From Candidatus Collierbacteria bacterium (lineage in GTDB: Bacteria; Patescibacteriota; Microgenomatia; UBA1400; MFAQ01): a stretch of 11,922 nt of DNA. Below the pieces are notes generated by a model. It saw only the letters and a list, made by a program, of their open reading frames with translations. It ran no database searches and was not told the DNA's origin. Position numbers and translations under genes: made by a program. The stretch spans positions 1-11,922 of the forward strand of contig JAHFKQ010000022.1 in NCBI GenBank assembly GCA_023245265.1, given 5' to 3'. The stretch's first letter is position 1, and each line of letters opens with the position of its first letter. This document shows positions 7,210 through 11,485 of this stretch, piece after piece.

Positions 7210-7240
7210 TCTCACACCACTAGGGTGAGATTCTTTATTT
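7210..7240 (+). terminator. Rho-independent terminator after the lysozyme-like gene
   Basis: TCTCAC (7210-7215) pairs with GTGAGA (7225-7230), and CC/GG extends the stem past one bulged A to a 4-nt loop ACTA. The T-rich tail TTCTTTATTT follows. On the opposite strand there is no U-tract, so it serves the plus strand. Confidence 0.65.
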
Positions 7241-7256
7241 GTGCCGAGGGTGGGAC
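7238..7256 (-). repeat. 19-bp direct repeat, copy 2 (within tRNA-Leu 3' end)
   Basis: This is the identical partner of 7189-7207, at 49-bp offset. It covers the 3' acceptor strand and the start of the T arm of the functional tRNA-Leu and its immediate 3' flank. Confidence 0.85.
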
Positions 7257-7324
7257 TTGAACCCACACGGGATTGCTCCCGCTAGCTCCTAAAGCTAGTG
7301 CGTCTACCATTTCGCCACCTCGGC
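7242..7324 (-). tRNA. tRNA-Leu (anticodon UAG)
   Basis: This is a class II tRNA with a long variable arm. The acceptor is GCCGAGG/CCTCGGC, the anticodon stem CTAGC/GCTAG encloses loop TTTAGGA (anticodon TAG, codon CTA), the variable arm is CGGGAGCAATCCCG, and the T arm is GTGGG-TTCAAGT-CCCAC. Discriminator is A; no CCA is encoded (ACAAA follows). It is divergent from the trigger factor gene. Confidence 0.96.
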
Positions 7325-7334
7325 CAACTTGGTA

Positions 7335-7340
7335 ATTTTA
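7335..7340 (-). promoter_or_regulatory. -10 box TAAAAT of tRNA-Leu
   Basis: GTGG-TAAAAT on the minus strand lies 10 nt before the tRNA-Leu 5' end. The same 10-mer precedes tRNA-Val. It lies inside the inverted repeat TGGTAA/TTACCA (7330-7343). Confidence 0.58.
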
Positions 7341-7353
7341 CCACCGGGTAGGT

Positions 7354-7359
7354 TAAAAT
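7354..7359 (+). promoter_or_regulatory. -10 box TAAAAT of the trigger factor gene (leaderless start)
   Basis: GGT-TAAAAT ends 7 nt before the tig ATG at 7367. This places transcription start at or within a base or two of the start codon. No SD and no -35 hexamer are visible. Confidence 0.55.
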
Positions 7360-7366
7360 AAGGCCT

Positions 7367-8149
7367 ATGAATATTAAAGAAACCAAAAACGAAAAGGGGA
7401 CTGCCTACCTTGAAGCTCAAGTAACCAAAGCCGAAATTGATCTCGAAAAAAATCTCGTTTTAGACGAAATGATCAAAGATGTCACCGTCAAAGGTTTCCG
7501 TCCCGGGAAGGCTCCAAAGGCCATTGCCGAACGAGAAATCGATCCTAATAAGCTTAGCAACCACATTGTGGGGCATGTTATAAACCATATTCTCGAACAC
7601 GCCATCGACGAGCATAAATACCGCTTACTCGGCCGGCCGGTTCTGGAGGACCTACAAAATGAGAAAAACGGTGACTGGACAGTCAAACTGCAACTGCCTC
7701 TCTATCCGACAGTCAAGCTCGGCGAGTATCAAAAGTACTTAAAGACCGACTCCAAAACCAAAAAAGAACGCAAGGTTGAAGATATCTATGATACTTTGTT
7801 AGCCAAAGAAAAAGTCGCCGTTTCCGACCTAATCATCAAAGAAGAAGTGGATTTCAGCCTCGAACGACTCACGACTCAGTCCAAATCACTCAACCTCCCC
7901 TTGGAGGACTATCTCAAAGCTATGAATAAGAACTTGGAACAGGTCAAAAAAGAGTACGCGCTTTCCGCCGAAAAATCGGTCAAACTGGACATCCTTTTAC
8001 TGGAAATCGCCAAGGCCGAAAAAATCGACACCGACGATAAAGAACTGCTAGAATTTGCTAAGGCTTCAAATGTTCCGAGCCACCAGCTGGACCAGTTGAG
8101 ATCGATTATTAATCGCCGTAAAACCATAGATTTTTTAATGAATCTATAG
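7367..8149 (+). CDS. tig: Trigger factor, short form without PPIase domain
   Basis: This is a ribosome-associated chaperone of 260 aa, against about 430 in E. coli. The N-terminal ribosome-binding domain is about residues 1-125, with the signature VKGFRPGKAP at 41-50, the loop that docks at uL23 by the exit tunnel. After the strand TVKLQLPLYPTVKLGEY (105-121) the sequence skips the FKBP-type PPIase domain; no 'GD.v.idf.g' strands are seen. It goes directly into the helical C-terminal chaperone domain (about 138-260), including EEVDFSLERLTTQSKSLNL, a pattern typical of TF 'P..li..e......' helices. So substrate cradling is kept while prolyl isomerisation is lost. It starts without an SD, close behind a TAAAAT box. 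The DUF5660-like gene follows 16 nt downstream and is probably co-transcribed. Confidence 0.88.
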   Translation: MNIKETKNEKGTAYLEAQVTKAEIDLEKNLVLDEMIKDVTVKGFRPGKAPKAIAEREIDPNKLSNHIVGHVINHILEHAIDEHKYRLLGRPVLEDLQNEKNGDWTVKLQLPLYPTVKLGEYQKYLKTDSKTKKERKVEDIYDTLLAKEKVAVSDLIIKEEVDFSLERLTTQSKSLNLPLEDYLKAMNKNLEQVKKEYALSAEKSVKLDILLLEIAKAEKIDTDDKELLEFAKASNVPSHQLDQLRSIINRRKTIDFLMNL

Positions 8150-8165
8150 TACTATGGGGTCATAA

Positions 8166-8720
8166 ATGAATAGCCAAAACGGAGGGTCAGCCAAAGGCAA
8201 TCAGAGTAATGCCAAAATCCAAAGCTTTTTGGAAGCCCTTCGTAACTCGCAAAGTGGCCAAGGCTCGGAAAATGGTCGCTTCGAGACCGGTAAAAACCCT
8301 TTTGCCGAGTTTAAACAAAAAAAAGAGATCGAAAAACGCCGAGCCGAACAATTTCTCCAAGCCCGTCAGCAAGAATGGAACAAGGTTTTCTCGGCCAAAG
8401 AGCGTCAAACTCACCAAAGAATTGAAGAAATCCGCGAACAGCTCAAGGCCTTGGCCAAGCAAGTCCACCGTTTAGACCAGTCCCTCCAAAGAGCCGTGGA
8501 CAGCCCTATCGTCGAAGCCGGGGAATATCAGGAGAATTTTTTACTGCACCTGCAAAAAATTATTCGTCTCTTTAGCCTCGAAGCCCAAGAAACTAATAGC
8601 TGGTTGGAACTTTATCACTCCCGTGCCACCAAAAAAGGCGTTTACTGGAGTCTGGCTAAGTCCAAAGGCAACTCCTACACGCAGTCGAACGAACGCAGCG
8701 TGGCTACTTCGGTAGGGTAA
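8166..8720 (+). CDS. Small coiled-coil protein, DUF5660-like (CPR family of unknown function)
   Basis: The 184-aa cytoplasmic protein has no signal or membrane helix. Residues 1-45 are polar and probably disordered (Asn/Gly/Ser/Gln). KNPFAEFKQKKEIEKRRAEQ (43-62) opens a highly charged coiled coil to about residue 112. Residues 113-184 form a compact end with GEYQENFLLHLQ (119-130), SWLELYHSRATKKGVYW (145-161) and a final NERSVATSVG. This layout (charged coiled coil, 'GvYh.nFf..l', 'W....n.R..kk.yW', terminal 'S.E......G') matches my memory of the Patescibacteria family DUF5660, but I cannot run the profile. It follows tig by 16 nt, with a weak GGGG 6 nt before its ATG. Function unknown; the position suggests co-expression with the chaperone. 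Confidence 0.72.
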   Translation: MNSQNGGSAKGNQSNAKIQSFLEALRNSQSGQGSENGRFETGKNPFAEFKQKKEIEKRRAEQFLQARQQEWNKVFSAKERQTHQRIEEIREQLKALAKQVHRLDQSLQRAVDSPIVEAGEYQENFLLHLQKIIRLFSLEAQETNSWLELYHSRATKKGVYWSLAKSKGNSYTQSNERSVATSVG

Positions 8721-8721
8721 T

Positions 8722-8751
8722 AAAAAACTCCCCATAAAGGAGAGATTTTTT
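8722..8751 (+). terminator. Terminator between the DUF5660-like gene and tRNA-Val (bidirectional)
   Basis: CTCCCC (8728-8733), loop ATAAA, then GGAGAG (8739-8744), with A-tract before and T6 after. On the plus strand one C-A mismatch breaks the stem. On the minus strand the same position is a G-U pair, so the hairpin is better for the convergent tRNA-Val transcript. It looks like a mutated copy of the rplT-pheS terminator. Confidence 0.65.
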
Positions 8752-8757
8752 ATATTG

Positions 8758-8831
8758 TGGGCCCGACTGGACTCGAACCAGTGACCTCTGCAATGTCAAT
8801 GCAGCGCTCTAGCCAGCTGAGCTACGAGCCC
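8758..8831 (-). tRNA. tRNA-Val (anticodon GAC)
   Basis: The acceptor is GGGCTCG/CGGGCCC (one U-G pair), D stem GCTC/GAGC, anticodon stem CTGCA/TGCAG with loop TTGACAT (anticodon GAC, codon GTC), and T arm ACTGG-TTCGAGT-CCAGT. Discriminator is A; no CCA is encoded. Confidence 0.96.
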
Positions 8832-8840
8832 GACATAGCT

Positions 8841-8846
8841 ATTTTA
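8841..8846 (-). promoter_or_regulatory. -10 box TAAAAT of tRNA-Val
   Basis: GTGG-TAAAAT on the minus strand lies 9 nt before the tRNA-Val 5' end. This is the same 10-mer as at tRNA-Leu. No -35 hexamer is seen. Confidence 0.6.
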
Positions 8847-8881
8847 CCACTCTAACCCAGCCTCGGTATACAGCCTATAAC

Positions 8882-8910
8882 TTGACAAATTAGCCTTAAG
8901 GTGATATATT
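8882..8910 (+). promoter_or_regulatory. Near-consensus sigma70 promoter
   Basis: TTGACA (8882-8887), a spacer of exactly 17 nt, then TATATT (8905-8910). It is the best promoter in the window. The predicted 5' UTR is about 40 nt before the small membrane protein gene. Confidence 0.8.
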
Positions 8911-8914
8911 CACC
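8900..8914 (+). promoter_or_regulatory. Operator-like inverted repeat over the -10 box
   Basis: GGTGA (8900-8904) and TCACC (8910-8914) form perfect 5-bp arms around TATAT, centred on the -10 hexamer. A dimeric repressor bound here would block the promoter. Inferred only from symmetry and position. Confidence 0.42.
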
Positions 8915-8947
8915 CATCGGCTTCATTGAATCAACCATATTTCTCTT

Positions 8948-8952
8948 GGAGG
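8948..8952 (+). promoter_or_regulatory. Strong Shine-Dalgarno GGAGG
   Basis: GGAGG lies 4 nt before ATG 8957. It is the only convincing SD in front of any gene in the window. Confidence 0.8.
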
Positions 8953-8956
8953 ACAA

Positions 8957-9193
8957 ATGACCACCTTAATTTGGACCGTGCTTGGCATTATCTGGCTATC
9001 GTATACCCTTATTGCTGCCACCCTGATTGCAGTCTGCCGGGACTTCGATAAGCCTTGTATGCCAGCTTTCTGCGCAGGGCTGATTACCGCTCAAATTCCA
9101 TTCTTAAATTACGCCATTATTTCCGGAGCCCTCAGAATCATATCAAAGCGCCGAGCAATTAAAAGAGCTTTGAACACTGTCGTTGACTTCTAA
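8957..9193 (+). CDS. Small two-helix membrane protein, unknown function
   Basis: I do not recognise this 78-aa protein. It shows two hydrophobic stretches, about residues 4-26 (LIWTVLGIIWLSYTLIAAT and on) and about 36-58, joined by a short loop with CRDFDKPC. The tail is basic (SKRRAIKRALN, 63-73). By the positive-inside rule both the loop and the tail carry charge, so topology is unclear. Three Cys (27, 34, 39) cluster around the loop. The gene is monocistronic, with its own sigma70 promoter, an operator-like repeat, a strong SD and a strong terminator. These good expression signals support it as a real gene despite its size. They also set it apart from its neighbours, so recent acquisition is possible, though base composition looks similar. 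Confidence 0.78.
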   Translation: MTTLIWTVLGIIWLSYTLIAATLIAVCRDFDKPCMPAFCAGLITAQIPFLNYAIISGALRIISKRRAIKRALNTVVDF

Positions 9194-9216
9194 AGTAGAA
9201 TTTGGTCTCCTTGTTC

Positions 9217-9248
9217 AAAAAGGACGCTTTTCTTGAGCGTCCTTTTTT
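9217..9248 (+). terminator. Strong rho-independent terminator
   Basis: AAAAAGGACGCT (9217-9228) pairs with AGCGTCCTTTTT (9236-9247) over a 7-nt loop. This is a 12-bp stem with a T6 tract. It ends the small membrane protein unit and isolates the infC operon. Confidence 0.9.
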
Positions 9249-9256
9249 GTGGCTAT
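9246..9256 (+). repeat. 11-bp direct repeat, copy 1 (upstream of infC)
   Basis: TTTGTGGCTAT, repeated at 9269-9279 (23-bp offset, about two helical turns). This copy overlaps the terminator T-tract. Confidence 0.7.
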
Positions 9257-9268
9257 GAGACTTACCCC

Positions 9269-9279
9269 TTTGTGGCTAT
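9269..9279 (+). repeat. 11-bp direct repeat, copy 2 (upstream of infC)
   Basis: TTTGTGGCTAT, identical to 9246-9256. It lies just before the AT-rich putative infC promoter region and may be an activator or operator half-site. Confidence 0.7.
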
Positions 9280-9287
9280 AAATATAG

Positions 9288-9293
9288 TAAAAT
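9288..9293 (+). promoter_or_regulatory. Putative -10 box of the infC-rpmI-rplT operon
   Basis: TAAAAT followed by ACTC, as at tRNA-Lys. The overlapping TATAGT at 9283-9288 is an alternative. Start of transcription near 9300 would leave a leader of about 20 nt before TTG 9322, too short for the L20-binding leader known upstream of infC/rpmI in model bacteria. Confidence 0.5.
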
Positions 9294-9321
9294 ACTCACA
9301 TATCAATCAAAAAATCTAACC

Positions 9322-9828
9322 TTGGGTAAATACTACCGCATCAATCAAAACATCCGCTACCCCGAAGTCCGGGTCGTCGATGAAGAGGGCAAACAGCTCG
9401 GCATCATGCCTACCAAAGAAGCTTTGGAGAGGGCGGCCGTTCTGGGAGTCGATTTAGTCGAAATCACCGACAAGGCTGTCCCTCCCATCGTCAAAATCAT
9501 CGATTTTCAAAAGTTTAAGTACCAGGAGGAGAAGAAGGACCACTCCGGTAGTTCCAAGGGGGGACAAGAGACTAAAGAGATCAGGCTCCGACCCTTCATG
9601 GCCGAGAACGACATGATGGTCAAGGTCAGACAAGCCGAAAAGTTCCTAAAAGGTGGCGACAGAGTCAAGTTAGTGGTAAAATTCCAGGGAAGGGAAATCA
9701 CCAAGAAAGATTTTGGCGAAAAACTGATGGCTCGGGTCCTCGAAAGCCTGGCCGAAGTTTCTTCTGTTGCCGAAGCCCCTAAATTTTTGGGCAAGCTCCT
9801 GATCGCCCAAATCAAACCAAAGAAATAA
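9322..9828 (+). CDS. infC: Translation initiation factor IF-3
   Basis: The 168-aa factor binds the 30S subunit and checks start-codon selection. The N-domain is residues 1-75, with RINQNIRYPEVRVVDEEG (6-23, matching the 'rIN..Ir..evrli...G' start) and LGVDLVEITDKAVPPIVKI (41-59). The linker is 70-85 (Lys/Ser/Gly rich). The C-domain is 86-168, with KEIRLRPFMAENDMMVKVRQ (85-104), KFLKGGDRVKL and FQGREIT (121-127). Translation is taken from TTG 9322; no in-frame ATG exists upstream. A non-AUG start is usual for infC and lets IF-3 repress its own synthesis. An upstream in-frame ATA (9292) falls before the predicted transcript start. No SD is seen. First gene of infC-rpmI-rplT. Confidence 0.96.
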   Translation: MGKYYRINQNIRYPEVRVVDEEGKQLGIMPTKEALERAAVLGVDLVEITDKAVPPIVKIIDFQKFKYQEEKKDHSGSSKGGQETKEIRLRPFMAENDMMVKVRQAEKFLKGGDRVKLVVKFQGREITKKDFGEKLMARVLESLAEVSSVAEAPKFLGKLLIAQIKPKK

Positions 9829-9829
9829 C

Positions 9830-10030
9830 ATGACCAAACTTAAACAAAAGACCAGAAAAATTGTCATGAAGCGGTTCAAGATTACCGGCACCGGTAAAGT
9901 CCTTCGTCGCAGTCCTTACATGCGCCATCTTCGCCGAAAAAAGAGCAAGAAGCTCATCCGCCGCTACCGTCACTATCAAGAAGTCACCGGTAAGATCGCT
10001 ACCAAGATTAAAGCGATGTTACACCTATAA
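9830..10030 (+). CDS. rpmI: 50S ribosomal protein bL35
   Basis: The 66-aa, very basic protein starts MTKLKQKTRKIVMKRFKITG, followed by TGKVLRRSPYMRHLRRKKSKK. This matches the bL35 pattern (MPKmKTk.aaaKRFk.T..GK..r..a...Hl...Ks.k..R.lr). It is a 50S component. The N-terminal loop is slightly longer than in E. coli. It starts 1 nt after the infC stop without an SD, so translation is probably coupled. Confidence 0.95.
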   Translation: MTKLKQKTRKIVMKRFKITGTGKVLRRSPYMRHLRRKKSKKLIRRYRHYQEVTGKIATKIKAMLHL

Positions 10031-10033
10031 AAT
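10028..10033 (+). promoter_or_regulatory. Possible internal -10 box before rplT
   Basis: TAAAAT overlaps the rpmI stop and ends 10 nt before the rplT ATG, the same layout as at the tRNAs and tig. It could yield a separate near-leaderless rplT mRNA, but chance in a 13-nt AT-rich spacer cannot be excluded. Confidence 0.3.
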
Positions 10034-10043
10034 ATAAAAACAC

Positions 10044-10400
10044 ATGCCTAGAGTTAAAACCGGTAGTGTCCGCCGACAGGGACACAAAAAAATCTTCAAG
10101 CTCGCCAAGGGTTTCCGCATGACCCGTAACCGCCTTTATAAGGTGGCCAACGAAGCCGTTCTGCACGCCGGTCAATACGCCTACAATGGCCGCAAGGAAC
10201 GCAAGCAACAGATGAGAGTTACTTGGATCAGCCGTATCAATGCCGCCTTGGCATCAATCACCGATGCTCCCAAGTACTCCAGATTTATCAAAGCTCTCTC
10301 CGACAAAAAGATTTCGTTAAACCGCAAAATCATGGCCTCTTTGGCCACCGATCTTCCCGAAACATTTAAGGCCCTCGTTTCATTTACCACCGAAAAATAA
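10044..10400 (+). CDS. rplT: 50S ribosomal protein bL20
   Basis: The 118-aa protein is of normal length for bL20. MPRVKTGSVRRQGHKKIFKLAKGFR (split here for reading: MPRVKTGSVRRQ, then HKKIFKLAKGF) is the basic N-terminal extension that threads into 23S rRNA. KVANEAVLHAGQYAYNGRKERK (35-56 by pattern) and RVTWISRINAA (58-68) are hallmarks of the family. The C-terminal globular domain (about 60-118) is complete. bL20 is an early 50S assembly protein and an operon autorepressor in model bacteria. It lies 13 nt after rpmI, and its stop directly precedes the antiterminator-like hairpin. Confidence 0.97.
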   Translation: MPRVKTGSVRRQGHKKIFKLAKGFRMTRNRLYKVANEAVLHAGQYAYNGRKERKQQMRVTWISRINAALASITDAPKYSRFIKALSDKKISLNRKIMASLATDLPETFKALVSFTTEK

Positions 10401-10433
10401 CGGGTAGTTTAAATTTGTATTTAAAACTCCCCG
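10401..10433 (+). promoter_or_regulatory. Antiterminator-like hairpin upstream of pheS
   Basis: CGGG-t-AGTTTAAAT (10401-10414) pairs with ATTT-a-AAACT-c-CCCG (10419-10433) around loop TTGT: 13 pairs, one T-C mismatch and one bulged A. It uses bases 10423-10432, which are also the 5' arm of the following terminator, so the two hairpins exclude each other. Its 5' arm begins at the first base after the rplT stop codon. Confidence 0.55.
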
Positions 10434-10450
10434 TTAAGGGGAGTTTTTGT
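10423..10450 (+). terminator. Rho-independent terminator between rplT and pheS
   Basis: AAAACTCCCC (10423-10432), loop GTTAA, GGGGAGTTTT (10438-10447): a perfect 10-bp stem, or a 7-bp core ACTCCCC/GGGGAGT followed by TTTTGTT. It would end the infC operon unless the upstream hairpin forms. Confidence 0.85.
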
Positions 10451-10456
10451 TATCAT
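10451..10456 (+). promoter_or_regulatory. Possible -10 box of pheS
   Basis: TATCAT ends 8 nt before ATG 10465, directly after the terminator. No -35 hexamer is present because the terminator stem occupies that position. If used, the pheS mRNA would be leaderless. Confidence 0.35.
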
Positions 10457-10464
10457 TAAAGTCG

Positions 10465-11484
10465 ATGGGGACAAACCTAAAAGAAGCTACCGAAATCAAA
10501 TTGGCACTGGCAAAGGATCTCAAGTCCTCTCAGTCCTCGGCTGAAGTGGACATTCTACAAACCAAATATCTTGGCAAACAAGGCTTAATCAATCGTCTCT
10601 TCAAGACTCTACCTATCAAAACCGATCCGCAAATCGGCCGGCAGATCAACGATCTTAAAAAATTTGTCGAAACTCGCTTACAAGAAAAACTGACCTCGGT
10701 TCTTACTACCACCGACAAAACTCACTTTGATGTCACCACCCCCGGCTTACCCATCCCGCAAGGCAGCCTTCATCTGATTACTCAAGCCATTGAAGAAATC
10801 GAGTCTATTTTTCTTCACCTTGGCTTTGTGCGTCGTCGCTATCCCGAAGTCGATACCGATTGGTACTATGCCGAAGGATTGAACATTCCCAAAGACCATC
10901 CGGCTCGAGATGACCAAGAAACCTTTTATCTTAGTGACACTACCGTTCTGACCGCTCATACCAGCAATGGTCAGCTCCATGAAATGGAACTAAAAAAAGC
11001 CCCTCCTATCAAAATGATCAATATCGGCAAAACCTACCGCCGTCAACTGGATGCTACTCACACGCCCATGTTTCATCAGTTTGAGGGTTTGGTAGTCGAT
11101 CAAGGCCTAAACATTACTCATTTATTAGGCATCACCGATTATTTCGCCAAGTCATATTTTGGACCGGATCGCCGGACCAGATTACGGCCACATCACTTTC
11201 AGTTCACCGAACCTAGTTTTGAGATTGATATCTCTTGTGAAGTTTGTCGGGGAACCGGTTTGATTGATAATCTGGCCTGCAAAGTCTGTAAATCAGGTTG
11301 GCTGGAACTCGGAGGAGCCGGTATGGTGCATCCTCAAGTCTTGAAAAATGGCGGTCTTAATCCGACAGAGTGTTCCGGTTTTGCTTTTGGTTGGGGTGTC
11401 GAAAGAGTTTTAATGATGAAAACCGGCTTACCCGATTTACGCCTTATTTATGGAGACGATCTCCGTTTCTTAAATCAATTTTAA
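10465..11484 (+). CDS. pheS: Phenylalanine--tRNA ligase alpha subunit
   Basis: This is the catalytic subunit of the (alpha-beta)2 class II enzyme that charges tRNA-Phe. From ATG 10465 it has 339 aa. An in-frame TTG at 10447 lies in the terminator tail and is unlikely. The N-terminal coiled coil is about 1-85 (YLGKQGLINRLFKTL, 35-49). The catalytic core has GSLHLITQAIEEIESIF (100-116; family consensus is G..HP, here HL), NIPKDHPARDDQETFY (140-155), THTPMFHQFEGLVVD (198-212), FTEPSFEID (247-255), GAGMVHP (284-290) and motif 3 GFAFGWGVERVLMM (305-318). Cys258/261 and Cys272/275 form two CxxC pairs in an insertion just before GMVHP, probably a zinc knuckle. pheT follows 1 nt later. Control may involve the rplT-pheS hairpins. 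Confidence 0.97.
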   Translation: MGTNLKEATEIKLALAKDLKSSQSSAEVDILQTKYLGKQGLINRLFKTLPIKTDPQIGRQINDLKKFVETRLQEKLTSVLTTTDKTHFDVTTPGLPIPQGSLHLITQAIEEIESIFLHLGFVRRRYPEVDTDWYYAEGLNIPKDHPARDDQETFYLSDTTVLTAHTSNGQLHEMELKKAPPIKMINIGKTYRRQLDATHTPMFHQFEGLVVDQGLNITHLLGITDYFAKSYFGPDRRTRLRPHHFQFTEPSFEIDISCEVCRGTGLIDNLACKVCKSGWLELGGAGMVHPQVLKNGGLNPTECSGFAFGWGVERVLMMKTGLPDLRLIYGDDLRFLNQF

Positions 11485-11485
11485 T

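Noticed and set aside
7187..7240. A second tRNA-Leu gene upstream of the repeat
   Set aside because: Only the last 16 tRNA bases plus flank are present. No D arm, anticodon arm or 5' acceptor strand exists.
9507..9815. 102-aa minus-strand frame opposite infC
   Set aside because: Shadow of infC, which is fully accounted for by IF-3 motifs on the plus strand.
10447..10464. TTG start for pheS adding six residues
   Set aside because: The TTG lies within the terminator T-tail. ATG 10465 gives a normal PheS N-terminus and suits the TATCAT element.
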